Assembly (NCBI RefSeq): GCF_029167105.1
Contig: NZ_JARFML010000012.1
Span: 174,644 to 238,643, forward strand
Direction: 5' to 3'
Origin: Bradyrhizobium yuanmingense
GTDB lineage: Bacteria > Pseudomonadota > Alphaproteobacteria > Rhizobiales > Xanthobacteraceae
Length of the DNA: 64,000 nucleotides
Positions 1 to 8,409 of this stretch are shown piece by piece (position 1 is the stretch's first letter; the number at the start of each line of letters is the position of its first letter). The position numbers and the translations under genes were made by a program. Below the pieces are notes generated by a model. That model ran no database searches. It saw only the letters and a program-made list of their open reading frames with translations, and was not told the origin of the DNA.

Positions 1-332
1 CTAGTTTCGGAGGAGCCGCTGCTCCCGGGGCGTGCCGGGCCAAGGTGGCGGATGGTGGGGTGGTGAAACAATGGGACGAATGTCCGGCAGATAAAAGTAA
101 GGCGCGACTGGCATCACCACAGTCGCGCCCTACGTCGCCGGCTTATGGGGCAGGGGGGAATAGCCGGCTGCTGAGACGACTCCTGTGCGCGAAAGTCGTT
201 CCACGGCTCGCGAAATATTTTGCCGGTCTGCTGCATTTTTCGCACACGGTTAAGTGATCGTAGTTGTCGAGAACCCCCGATCCTGCGGCGGCGTTGTTCC
301 CGTGCCCGCCATGGGGCGAGGGATCGACAGCC
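1..332. other. Leading intergenic region, no gene supported
   Basis: No convincing coding sequence. Short reading frames on both strands lack ribosome sites and any recognisable motif. The only clear structure is a perfect 10-bp stem at 101-129. The stretch around 180-245 is locally AT-richer but has no recognisable promoter or RNA fold. The gene to the left lies outside the window, so part of this region may be its 3' end or untranslated region. Confidence 0.5.
101..129 (-). terminator. Candidate intrinsic terminator hairpin
   Basis: A perfect 10-bp inverted repeat, GGCGCGACTG (101-110) with CAGTCGCGCC (120-129), has a 9-base loop. On the minus strand it is followed by a broken T-rich stretch (TTACTTTTAT); on the plus strand there is no T run. 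No minus-strand gene to be terminated is evident, so it could instead be a structural element. Confidence 0.35.
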
Positions 333-755
333 ATGTCACAGATTCAAAAGGTTTTTTTAAGCGCAATTGCGGTCGTCGCCACCCTCGGTGCCGTGCAGCT
401 GGCCTCTGGGCACGATCTCGCAGACCGCTGGCAGGCGGTCGCCGACATCCCTAGCCACAGTTCCAGCGTCGCGGTGGGCCACAACGTCAACCGCACCGCC
501 AAGGCAGACCGGCTCGCCGACATTAAGCCGGCAGCTGTTCCCACCCGCACGGTCTCGATGCGGCTGAATGACCTCGCCGACACGTCCGTTCTGCTGCGGG
601 TTCCCGCGGTCATCGAGACCGGCAATGCCAAGACGCCCGTGCTGCTCCAGAACCAGAAGAAGCCTCGCAACAAGCCCACGATCGCCTGTGAGCCGATGGT
701 CAGCTCGCTGACCGAGGTCGCGAGGCTGCTTCAGCCCGGCCGCTGCGTGACCTGA
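333..755 (+). CDS. Small secreted protein of unknown function
   Basis: The product is 140 residues. Residues 1-26 form a signal peptide: short polar start with a lysine, a hydrophobic core rich in Ala, Val and Leu, then a small-residue exit at ASG. The mature part is polar, with no recognised domain. It ends in a Cys-Glu-Pro segment and a terminal Gly-Arg-Cys-Val-Thr, so Cys119 and Cys138 could form a disulfide closing the C-terminus. Start at 333 was chosen over an in-frame upstream ATG at 264 because the signal peptide begins there and a GGGGCGAGGGA stretch sits just upstream. From memory, similar small secreted proteins with this C-terminus recur in Bradyrhizobium; their role is unknown to me. 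Confidence 0.75.
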   Translation: MSQIQKVFLSAIAVVATLGAVQLASGHDLADRWQAVADIPSHSSSVAVGHNVNRTAKADRLADIKPAAVPTRTVSMRLNDLADTSVLLRVPAVIETGNAKTPVLLQNQKKPRNKPTIACEPMVSSLTEVARLLQPGRCVT

Positions 756-800
756 CCCCACCCGCCAGGGGTGGCCTGGCGGACCCAGCCTTCACATCCT

Positions 801-828
801 CTTGATCCGCCGTTGCCTCGCGCTATAT
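801..828 (+). promoter_or_regulatory. Candidate heat-shock type promoter of htpG
   Basis: CTTGAT at 801-806 and CTATAT at 823-828 are separated by 16 bp, 35 bases before the htpG start codon. A CTTG -35 box with a C-rich/TAT -10 box fits alphaproteobacterial RpoH promoters, but it also passes as a housekeeping promoter. The assignment rests on htpG being a classical heat-shock gene. Confidence 0.45.
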
Positions 829-863
829 CCGGGTTCCCTCCCTTTGTTTGACCGGGTAAGCGC

Positions 864-2741
864 ATGACGACGTCAGATACGGCTGTGCATACGCAGCCTT
901 TCCAGGCCGAAGTTTCCGAACTGCTGCACCTGATGGTGCACTCCGTCTATTCGGAAACCGACATCTTCCTCCGCGAGCTCATCTCGAACGCCTCCGATGC
1001 CTGCGACAAGCTGCGCTACGAGGCCATCGCCAGTCCCGCCCTGCTGGGCGAAGGCGACGCACTCAAGATCCGCATCATCCCGAACAAGACGGCCAAGACG
1101 CTCACGATCGCCGACAACGGCATCGGCATGGAGCGGCAGGAGCTGATCGACCATCTCGGCACCATCGCCCGCTCCGGCACCAAGGCGTTCGTGTCGAAGC
1201 TGAAAGAGGCCAAGGACGGGCTCGGCCTGATCGGCCAGTTCGGTGTCGGTTTCTATTCCGCCTTCATGGTCGCCGAGAAGATCGTCGTGATCAGCCGCCG
1301 CGCCGGCGAGAGCGATGTCTGGACCTGGACGTCCTCCGGCGGCTCCGGCTTCGAGATCGCCCGTGCCAGCGACGAGGAAGCGGCGCGCCTGACGCGCGGC
1401 ACCGAGATCGTCCTGCACTTGAAGGACGACGCCAAGAAATATCTCGAGACCTACGAGATCGAGCGTATCGTCACCGCCTATTCCGACAACATCCTGTTTC
1501 CAATTGAGCTCGTGCCCGAAGACGGCGAGCCGCGCCAGATCAATTCGGCGAGCGCGTTGTGGCAGCGCTCCAAATCCGAGCTCACGGCTGACGATTACAA
1601 GAAGGCCTATCAGCAGATCGCCTCTGCCTTCGACGATCCCGCGATGACGCTGCACTACCGCGCGGAAGGACGTTACTCCTACGCCGTGCTGCTGTTCGCG
1701 CCCTCGACCAAGCCGTTCGACCTGTTCGAGCCGAACCGCAAGGGCCGCGTGAAGCTCTACGTCCGGCGCGTCTTCATCACCGACGATGCCGACCTCTTAC
1801 CGGGGTACCTGCGCTTCATCCGCGGCGTGGTCGACAGCGAGGATCTTCCGCTCAACATTTCGCGCGAGATGCTCCAGAACAATCCGCAGCTGGCGCAGAT
1901 CCGCAAGGCGGTGGCGACGCGTGTGTTGTCCGAGCTCGAAAGCCTTGCCGAGAAGGACTCGGAGAACTTTGCCAAGATCTGGGACGCCTTCGGCGCGGTG
2001 CTGAAGGAGGGCATCTACGAGGATTTCGAACGGCGCGAAAAGCTGCTGGGGCTGTCGCGCTTCACCACCACCTCGGGCGAGAAGCGGTCGCTGAAGCAGG
2101 TCGTCGCCGATTTCAAGCCGAACCAGACCGAGATCTATTATCTCGTCGGCGACAGCATCGAGCGGCTGAAATCCAATCCGCGGCTGGAAGCTGCGACCGC
2201 GCGCGGCATCGAGGTGCTGCTGCTGTCGGATCCCGTCGACGCGTTCTGGACCTCGATGCCCTCGGATTTCGAAGGCAAGCCGCTGAAGTCGCTGAGCCAG
2301 GGCGATCTCAATCTCGATTTGATTCCGCGTATCGACGATAAGGACGAGGCGAAGACGGACGAGCCGGCTGCGGACGAAGCGGCCACCATCGCCGTGATCA
2401 AGGCCGCGCTGGGCGAGCGCGTCAGCGACGTCAAGGTCTCGACGCGCCTGACCAGCTCGGCCTCCTGCCTCGTCGCTGACAGCCAGGGCCCGAGCCGCGA
2501 GCTCGAGCGCATCTTGTCGCAGCAGAACCGCGGCATGAAGACCAAGCCGATCCTCGAGATCAATTTGCGCCATCCGCTGGTCACCGCAGTCACCAAGGCG
2601 CAGGCTGGCTCGACAGTCGTCGACGATCTCAGCCTGCTCCTGCTCGAGCAGGCGCAGATCCTGGACGGCGAATTGCCGGAAGACCCGGCGGCGTTCGCGG
2701 CACGGCTGAACCGGCTGGTGTTGCAGGGGCTCGGCGGCTAG
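864..2741 (+). CDS. htpG: Molecular chaperone HtpG (Hsp90)
   Basis: This is a cytosolic ATP-dependent Hsp90 chaperone that folds and stabilises client proteins under stress. The 625-residue length matches bacterial HtpG. The N-terminal GHKL ATPase domain shows the catalytic glutamate in RELISNASDACDKL (E38, N42), the nucleotide-binding DNGIGM (84-89) and the glycine-rich lid GQFGVGF (124-130). The middle domain has the LPLNISREMLQ segment typical of Hsp90. The C-terminal dimerisation domain follows, without a eukaryotic MEEVD tail. A CTTG...CTATAT promoter lies 35-63 bases upstream. It stands alone: the next gene is an unrelated secreted protein after a 168-base gap. Confidence 0.97.
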   Translation: MTTSDTAVHTQPFQAEVSELLHLMVHSVYSETDIFLRELISNASDACDKLRYEAIASPALLGEGDALKIRIIPNKTAKTLTIADNGIGMERQELIDHLGTIARSGTKAFVSKLKEAKDGLGLIGQFGVGFYSAFMVAEKIVVISRRAGESDVWTWTSSGGSGFEIARASDEEAARLTRGTEIVLHLKDDAKKYLETYEIERIVTAYSDNILFPIELVPEDGEPRQINSASALWQRSKSELTADDYKKAYQQIASAFDDPAMTLHYRAEGRYSYAVLLFAPSTKPFDLFEPNRKGRVKLYVRRVFITDDADLLPGYLRFIRGVVDSEDLPLNISREMLQNNPQLAQIRKAVATRVLSELESLAEKDSENFAKIWDAFGAVLKEGIYEDFERREKLLGLSRFTTTSGEKRSLKQVVADFKPNQTEIYYLVGDSIERLKSNPRLEAATARGIEVLLLSDPVDAFWTSMPSDFEGKPLKSLSQGDLNLDLIPRIDDKDEAKTDEPAADEAATIAVIKAALGERVSDVKVSTRLTSSASCLVADSQGPSRELERILSQQNRGMKTKPILEINLRHPLVTAVTKAQAGSTVVDDLSLLLLEQAQILDGELPEDPAAFAARLNRLVLQGLGG

Positions 2742-2909
2742 CGCTGCCTCGCAGCATCATTCGGACCGCCAGGTTGTCAGACGCTCATCGCGCAACGCCT
2801 TTGGCGCTGCGCGTCCCACTCACCTTGACGTCATCAGGTCTCAGGAACAGTCGCGGACGACGAGATGTTGTGTCATATGGAGCGGCGTCACCAATTCGAG
2901 GATTTCCCC

Positions 2910-3188
2910 ATGCGCTCGTCATTCCTCACTCTTACCGCGATCTTCACGCTGCTGGGCGCGGCGGATGCCAGCGCGCAGAAATATGATCCGGCCTATCCCG
3001 TCTGCATGCACCGCTACGTCGGTGGCGGCCCTGGTGGCGGAGGCAGTGACTATTTCGACTGCTCGTTCACCTCGTTGGAGCAGTGCCGCGCCACGGCCTC
3101 GGGCCTTGCTGCGACCTGCGACCTCAATCCCTATTACGCCTTCAACGAGTCGCCGCCGCCGCGCCGGCGTCCCAAGAAGGTGCACTGA
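2910..3188 (+). CDS. DUF3551-like small secreted protein
   Basis: The product is 92 residues. A signal peptide covers residues 1-22, ending in the cleavage-like motif ASAQ. The mature chain has four cysteines (32, 51, 59, 70) and the pattern tyrosine-proline-valine-cysteine near its start, a Gly-rich linker, then SLEQCRATASG and a Pro/Arg-rich end. This matches the DUF3551 family of Bradyrhizobium and relatives, whose function is unknown. The start was placed at 2910, where the signal peptide begins and a GAGGA lies upstream, rather than at upstream in-frame codons. An outer location (periplasm or secreted) is inferred. Confidence 0.75.
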   Translation: MRSSFLTLTAIFTLLGAADASAQKYDPAYPVCMHRYVGGGPGGGGSDYFDCSFTSLEQCRATASGLAATCDLNPYYAFNESPPPRRRPKKVH

Positions 3189-3229
3189 GGCGCAGTGAAA
3201 TAAGTCTTGATCGCAGCGAAGGAGGTGCG

Positions 3230-3310
3230 CTCCCTCTCTCGCTTGCGGGAGAGGGTTTGGGGAGAGGGTGCTTCCGCAATGGGACTCTCCCCAAGAGGCG
3301 AAAGCCCCCA
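3230..3310. repeat. Intergenic palindromic repeat, CTCCC-TCTC-GCTTGCGGGAGAGGG type
   Basis: The left arm CTCCCTCTCTCGCTTGCGGGAGAGGG is itself a hairpin. It is followed by a GGGGAGAGGGTG segment and a partial complementary CTCTCCCC arm. The same building blocks recur at 34071, 48791 and 63631 in this window. Confidence 0.7.
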
Positions 3311-3443
3311 CCCGGCGCTTCGACCTCGGTTGCAGGCTGCCGAGAACAGTTAATCGCGCCCTAACCGGGTTTTACCTTGTCTCTTAACGCCTGGGTCAGG
3401 GCGCGCGGGCTAAACTGCCGGAAACCGCAGATCGCCCGAAAGA

Positions 3444-5258
3444 GTGAACAATATGACCACCGGCGTCATCGAGCAGCCGAAAGCCGCACGCGCACCGTCG
3501 GCTTCCAAGATCTGGTTGAGGGCGATCGAGCTCACCGCGCGGATCGAAACGCTGCCGGGCCGCCTGTTAGCCGACGTCGTTGACGATTGGGCGCAGCGCC
3601 AGCCGAACCGCGTTGCCCTGGTGGCAGACGAGGCAAGTCTCGATTACGAGGGCCTCTCGAAGAGAATCAATCGCTACGCCCGCTGGGCGCGCTCGGTCGG
3701 CCTGTCCAAGGGCGATACCGTTGCGCTGATCATGCCGAACGGCATCGACTATGTCGCGGCCTGGCTCGGCATCAGTCGCGTCGGCGGCGTGGTCGCACTG
3801 ATCAACACCAAGCTCGTCGGGCAATCGCTCGCGCACTGCCTCGACGTCGCAATGCCCTCGCATGTCATCGTTGCGCATGAGCTGACGGGGATGCTGGACA
3901 GCGCGGCGCCTCATCTGAAGACGGCGACAAAAGTCTGGGCGCATGGCGATAGCCGCAGCGAACTTGCCATCGATGTCGCGCTTGCCGTTCTCGACGACGC
4001 CCCGCTTACGCCCGACGAGCACGGCGATGTCACGATCGATGATCGTGCGCTGCTGATCTACACCTCCGGCACCACTGGCCTGCCGAAAGCGGCCAGCATC
4101 AGCCACCGCCGCATCCTCAATTGGGGCTTTTGGTTCGCCGGCCTCACCGGCGCGACGCCGCAGGATCGACTCTACGATTGTCTGCCGCTGTTCCATTCGG
4201 TCGGCGGCATCGTCGCGCCGTGCAGCATGCTAGCCGCCGGCGGTTCGGTGGTGATCGCCGAGAAATTCTCGGCCTCGCATTTCTGGTCCGACATCGTCCG
4301 GCACGACTGCACGCTGTTTCAATATATCGGCGAGCTCTGCCGTTACCTGCTCAAGGCCGCACCCTCGGAATATGAGAACCGGCACCGCCTGCGGCTCGCC
4401 TGCGGCAACGGGCTGCGCGGCGATATCTGGGAGGATTTCCAGGCGCGTTTCGCCATTCCACGCATCCTCGAATTCTACGCCGCGACCGAAGGCAATTTCT
4501 CGCTGTTCAACGTCGAGGGACAGCCGGGCGCGATCGGCCGCATCCCGCCGCTGCTCGCGCACCGCTTTCCTGCCAGCCTGGTCAAGCTCGACCCCGATAG
4601 CGGCGCGCCGCTGCGCAATGCCGAAGGCTTTTGCATCGCCTGCAGCCGCGGCGAGGCCGGCGAAGCCATCGGCCGCATCGGCACCGCGGACGAGGGCGGT
4701 GGGCGCTTCGAGGGCTACACCGATGCCGGTGAGACCGAGAAGAAGATTCTGCGCGACGTCTTCGTCAAGGGCGATGCCTGGTTCCGTACCGGCGATCTGA
4801 TGCGGATGGACGACAAGGGATTCTTCCATTTCGTCGATCGTATCGGCGACACGTTCCGCTGGAAGGGCGAGAATGTCGCGACCTCGGAGGTGAACGATGC
4901 CGTGCGCGATTTCACCGGCGTTGTCGATGCCACCACCTATGGCGTCAGCATTCCCGGCGCCGACGGCCGGGCCGGGATGAGCGCGATCGTCGTGAACGAG
5001 GGCTTTGACATCACGGCGCTGCCCGCCCATCTCGCACAGCGCCTGCCGGTCTACGCCCGCCCGCTCTTCATCCGCATCTCGCGCGAGCTCGACGCCACCG
5101 AGACCTTCAAGCAGAAGAAGGGCGAGCTCGCCCGCGAGGGATTTGACCCGGCCGCGATCTCCGATCCGCTGTTCATGCTCGACCCGACATCCGGCGCGTA
5201 CGTCGCGCTGGACACGGAGACGTATGCGGCCATCTCGTGCGGCACGATCAGGCTGTAG
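3444..5258 (+). CDS. FATP-type long-chain or very-long-chain acyl-CoA synthetase
   Basis: This is an AMP-forming ligase predicted to activate long-chain fatty acids with ATP and CoA. The 604 residues carry the AMP-binding P-loop IYTSGTTGLPK (205-215), the EFYAATEGN motif (343-351) and the FATP/VLACS signature DRIGDTFRWKGENVATSEV (465-483). These place it in the fatty acid transport protein/FadD6-like branch rather than the classical FadD branch. A GTG start at 3444 is followed by an ATG at 3453, and either could be used. It lies 143 bases ahead of the acyl carrier protein gene on the same strand, so it may feed that cassette, but the gap means co-transcription is not certain. Confidence 0.88.
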   Translation: MNNMTTGVIEQPKAARAPSASKIWLRAIELTARIETLPGRLLADVVDDWAQRQPNRVALVADEASLDYEGLSKRINRYARWARSVGLSKGDTVALIMPNGIDYVAAWLGISRVGGVVALINTKLVGQSLAHCLDVAMPSHVIVAHELTGMLDSAAPHLKTATKVWAHGDSRSELAIDVALAVLDDAPLTPDEHGDVTIDDRALLIYTSGTTGLPKAASISHRRILNWGFWFAGLTGATPQDRLYDCLPLFHSVGGIVAPCSMLAAGGSVVIAEKFSASHFWSDIVRHDCTLFQYIGELCRYLLKAAPSEYENRHRLRLACGNGLRGDIWEDFQARFAIPRILEFYAATEGNFSLFNVEGQPGAIGRIPPLLAHRFPASLVKLDPDSGAPLRNAEGFCIACSRGEAGEAIGRIGTADEGGGRFEGYTDAGETEKKILRDVFVKGDAWFRTGDLMRMDDKGFFHFVDRIGDTFRWKGENVATSEVNDAVRDFTGVVDATTYGVSIPGADGRAGMSAIVVNEGFDITALPAHLAQRLPVYARPLFIRISRELDATETFKQKKGELAREGFDPAAISDPLFMLDPTSGAYVALDTETYAAISCGTIRL

Positions 5259-5401
5259 GGCAACCAAAATCGAGAGATAGGTCCAATTTTATCTGAATTG
5301 TCCAAGAAGCCATTTACTTCTGTCGGGTAAACAGACCGCGATGGGGAGGCGGTCAGCAAGAGCCGCCGCAACAACGAAATCGATAACAAAGCGAGCCAGC
5401 C

Positions 5402-5647
5402 ATGTCGGTAAGGTCAAAGGTCATTGAAGCGATCCAGCAGATCGCAAAGGAGCAGCACGTCACGCTTCCCGCTCTCTCGGACGATCTGTCCCTGCACGAG
5501 ACGGGCTTCGACTCGCTCGCCTTCGCCATCCTGGTCGCTCGCCTCGAGGACGAGACCGGCGTCGATCCCTTCACCATTTCCGAGGACGCAGCGTTCCCCG
5601 CCACGGTGGGCGATTTCGTGCGGGCCTACGAAAATGTCCCCGCGTGA
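5402..5647 (+). CDS. Stand-alone acyl carrier protein
   Basis: This is an 81-residue acidic four-helix carrier protein. The phosphopantetheine attachment site is Ser38 in ETGFDSLAF, inside the usual glycine-x-aspartate-serine-leucine context at the start of helix II. It differs from housekeeping AcpP (which reads GADSLD) and resembles carrier proteins dedicated to secondary or modified acyl products. Its 3' end overlaps the following ligase gene by 14 bases, implying translational coupling and a shared pathway: the ligase probably loads, or uses, the acyl group on this carrier. Confidence 0.9.
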   Translation: MSVRSKVIEAIQQIAKEQHVTLPALSDDLSLHETGFDSLAFAILVARLEDETGVDPFTISEDAAFPATVGDFVRAYENVPA

Positions 5648-7016
5648 GATCTTTGCACTTCGCGACCATCTCGGCGCGGAGCTGAAAGGCCGCACCATCT
5701 CCGATGCGCATGATGTCGTGTCGCTGACCGACATCCTGTCGCAGACGGTCTTGGGCGGACGGCTGCACGAGCTGTCCGGCCGCGCCGTGCTGCTCATGCT
5801 GTCGGACCAGCTCCGGTCCGGTCTTGCCATGATCGAGCTCGACGGCATCGCCCGCCGCATGCTGCTGTGTTCGCCCGATCTCAATCCGGCGCATCTCGAC
5901 ACCTTGATCGCGGATGCCGGGATCGATGCCGTCGTGACCGACGAGCCCGACCGCTGGGCGGCGTCCGGTGTGCCGCTGGTCGTCACCGCGGAATTGCCGC
6001 TTCAAGCCTCCGCGCCGGCCAAGACCGAGCGCGGCACCGAATGGCTGATGTTGACTTCGGGCACCTCGGGCGTGCCCAAGATCGCCGGCCATACGCTGGA
6101 AGCCTTGACCGGTGCGATCGTCGCCGAAGGCCCATCGCGCGGACCTGCGCCGGTCTGGGCAACATTCTACGACATCCGCCGCTATGGCGGCCTGCAAATC
6201 TTTCTCCGCGCCATCCTCTCAGGCGGCTCGTTGGTGCTGTCCGATCCCCATGAGGCGCTCGCCGATCACGTCGCGCGGCTGAAGGCGCGCGCTGTTTCGC
6301 ATATCTCCGGCACGCCTTCGCATTGGCGCAAGCTCCTGATGAGCGGCTCGGCCGCGCAGTTCGCCCCGGCTTACGTCCGTCTCTCCGGCGAGATCGCCGA
6401 CCAGGCCGTGCTCGACGGCCTGAAAGCGGCATTCCCCAATGCGTCCGTCGGCCATGCCTATGCCTCGACCGAGGCCGGCGTCGGCTTCGCCGTCAATGAC
6501 GGGCTGGAAGGCTTTCCGGCCGACTATCTCGGCAACCGCAACGGCGTCGAGATGAAGGTCGTCGACGGCTCGCTGCGTATCCGCTCAACGCGCACGGCCC
6601 ATGCCTATATCGGGCGCAATGCGGCGTCGCTCACCGACGACGACGGCTTCGTCGACAGCGGCGACATCGTCGAGCTGCGCGGCAACCGCTATTATTTCGT
6701 CGGTCGTCGTGGCGGCATCATCAACATCGGCGGACTGAAGGTCCACCCCGAGGAGATCGAGGCCGTGATCAACCGCCATCCGGATGTACGGATGTCGCGC
6801 GCGAAGTCGCGCAAGAGCCCGATCACCGGCGGCATCGTCGCCGCGGACGTGATCCTCGCCGAGGGCACCGATCCGGCGCGCGCGAAAGAGATCCGCGACC
6901 AGATCCTGGATCTGTGCCGTGCTCAGCTCGCATCCCACAAGGTGCCGGCGGTGCTCCGCTTCGTCGAGGCGCTCGACGTCACCCCGGCCGGAAAACTGGC
7001 GCGCACCGATGCATAA
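5634..7016 (+). CDS. AMP-dependent acyl/aryl ligase partnering an acyl carrier protein
   Basis: This 460-residue member of the ANL adenylation superfamily has core motifs TSGTSGVPK (141-149, P-loop), YASTEAG (276-282), DSGDIVEL (about 341-348), the hinge region VGRRGGIINIGG and the catalytic C-terminal lysine K454 in PAGKLART. It would activate a carboxylic acid as an acyl-adenylate and pass it to a thiol, here most plausibly the phosphopantetheine of the adjacent carrier protein. The substrate cannot be read from the sequence. At about 460 residues the N-terminal part is short for the family. The start at 5634 was chosen because protein-like sequence begins there and overlaps the ACP gene; upstream in-frame sequence is only the ACP shadow. 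It overlaps the SDR gene by 8 bases. Confidence 0.87.
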   Translation: MSPREIFALRDHLGAELKGRTISDAHDVVSLTDILSQTVLGGRLHELSGRAVLLMLSDQLRSGLAMIELDGIARRMLLCSPDLNPAHLDTLIADAGIDAVVTDEPDRWAASGVPLVVTAELPLQASAPAKTERGTEWLMLTSGTSGVPKIAGHTLEALTGAIVAEGPSRGPAPVWATFYDIRRYGGLQIFLRAILSGGSLVLSDPHEALADHVARLKARAVSHISGTPSHWRKLLMSGSAAQFAPAYVRLSGEIADQAVLDGLKAAFPNASVGHAYASTEAGVGFAVNDGLEGFPADYLGNRNGVEMKVVDGSLRIRSTRTAHAYIGRNAASLTDDDGFVDSGDIVELRGNRYYFVGRRGGIINIGGLKVHPEEIEAVINRHPDVRMSRAKSRKSPITGGIVAADVILAEGTDPARAKEIRDQILDLCRAQLASHKVPAVLRFVEALDVTPAGKLARTDA

Positions 7017-7731
7017 CGTTCTCGTCACCGGCGGCAGCCGCGGCATCGGACTTGCGATCGGCAAGCGCCTGGTCGCTGCCGGCTTCAACGTCATCGCGGC
7101 GGCGCGGCGCGAGAGCGACGAGCTCAAGGCGGCCATCGCAGCCGCCGACGGGCGCCTGCATTTCCGCGCCTGCGATCTTGCCGTGATCGATGCAGTCCCG
7201 GCCTTCGCAAAGCTCGTGCGCGACGAATTCGGCCCGATCTACGGCCTCGTCAACAATGCCGGTCTCGGCACCGAAGGCCTGCTGGCCACCATGCACAATT
7301 CCGAGATCGAGGCGCTGGTGCAGCTCAACGTGCTGTCGCCGATCATCCTCACCAAATATGTGGCGCGCCAGATGATGGCCGACGGCGCCGGCCGCATCAT
7401 CAACATCTCCTCGATCATCGCGACGACAGGCTATAACGGCCTGTCCGTCTACGGCGCGACCAAGGCCGCCGCGACCGGCTTCACCCGCTCGCTGGCCCGT
7501 GAGGTCGGCAAGCTCGGCATTACCGTGAACGCGATCGCGCCCGGCTTCATCGACACCGAGCTCACGCACAATCTCTCCGAGGAAGGCCGCAAGCGCATTG
7601 CGGGCCGCAGCGCGCTGCGCCGGCTGCCGGAGACGGACGACGTCGCGCGCATGGTGGAATACCTTTTGGGCGAAGGCGGCCGCAACGTCACCGGCACCGT
7701 GTTCACCATCGATGCCGGGAACACGGCGTAG
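7009..7731 (+). CDS. FabG-like short-chain dehydrogenase/reductase
   Basis: A 240-residue classical SDR, probably a beta-ketoacyl-ACP reductase type enzyme. It shows the NAD(P)H-binding TGGSRGIG (7-14), NNAG (82-85), the catalytic serine region INISS (131-135), the active-site pair Tyr148 and Lys152 in YGATK, and the PGFIDTE segment after the sixth strand. It starts inside the ligase gene with an 8-base overlap, so ACP, ligase and SDR form one translationally coupled unit. An arginine at positions 33-34, after the second strand, favours NADPH. It would reduce a keto group on a carrier-bound acyl chain; this is inference from context. Confidence 0.87.
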   Translation: MHNVLVTGGSRGIGLAIGKRLVAAGFNVIAAARRESDELKAAIAAADGRLHFRACDLAVIDAVPAFAKLVRDEFGPIYGLVNNAGLGTEGLLATMHNSEIEALVQLNVLSPIILTKYVARQMMADGAGRIINISSIIATTGYNGLSVYGATKAAATGFTRSLAREVGKLGITVNAIAPGFIDTELTHNLSEEGRKRIAGRSALRRLPETDDVARMVEYLLGEGGRNVTGTVFTIDAGNTA

Positions 7732-7857
7732 ACGGAACCCGGCTGCCACAATTGCGTTGATTGTGCGCAATGACAGCCAGCCGGATTTGGTCCTAAGATG
7801 CCCCGCAATCGATTGGGTTACGTCAATCGATCTGCCCTAACCGAAGGGGAGCAGTCG

Positions 7858-8067
7858 ATGGCCACTTCAAACATGACCGCTTCAAGCCGGGCCCTGAAAG
7901 AGCCGGTGCGTGTGAAGTCGGATGAGGTTCGCTGCCCGCCGATGTCGCATCAGAATTCCGGCGATCACGGCCACGAGGCGTATCCGCAGCAGTTCGTGCG
8001 CCTGATCGGCTGCCACGACGTCCCTGCATCTCAGCTGCGCAAGCGTCAGGACGAGAAGCTGCACTAG
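7858..8067 (+). CDS. Small hypothetical protein
   Basis: A 69-residue hydrophilic protein with no recognised domain, signal peptide or membrane segment. It is preceded by a good ribosome site (AAGGGGAG) nine bases before the ATG, which supports real translation and this start. It contains two cysteines, several histidines and a basic C-terminal tail. It follows the SDR gene by 126 bases on the same strand and could be a late member of that transcript or independent. No function is proposed. Confidence 0.5.
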   Translation: MATSNMTASSRALKEPVRVKSDEVRCPPMSHQNSGDHGHEAYPQQFVRLIGCHDVPASQLRKRQDEKLH

Positions 8068-8071
8068 CCGC

Positions 8072-8188
8072 TCACCGCCGCTGCTTCGGCAGGTCTATCC
8101 GCTCGTGTGAAGATTCCGGCGGTCCTTCGGTGAGGCGGCGGCTGCGGCGCTCGCGCATGGCAGAGTCCTTGCTGTTGAAGTCGGACAT
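8072..8188 (-). CDS. Possible very small basic protein
   Basis: A 38-residue reading frame starting MSDFNSKDSAMRERR, rich in Arg, Ser and charged residues, converging with the small gene ending at 8067. The ATG has only a weak GAG upstream. It is listed because the composition is protein-like and the gap of about 340 bases here is otherwise empty. Longer in-frame starts exist (8287) but add unconvincing sequence. It could be chance. Confidence 0.3.
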   Translation of the reverse strand: MSDFNSKDSAMRERRSRRLTEGPPESSHERIDLPKQRR

Positions 8189-8409
8189 CTCGATTTTCCC
8201 ATGCAACCCCTTGGGGTCGCCCGACGATAGCTGCTCTCCCCCCGGTGATCGTTTGATGCCGATCAATGTCCCGCCGCGGCATTGCAAGCCGGCCGCATCT
8301 TGTTGTCCGGGCCGCTTTCGGCCAATGATCGAAAGGGGGCGCGAGCCAGCGAACCCGGATCGATCCTGCCACGTATCTTGTTTCGCATTTCAACCGTCCG
8401 GCAATCCCG

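Noticed and set aside
45..334. Two short frames (plus and minus) at the left edge
   Set aside because: No ribosome site, overlap each other and a hairpin, and no recognisable features.
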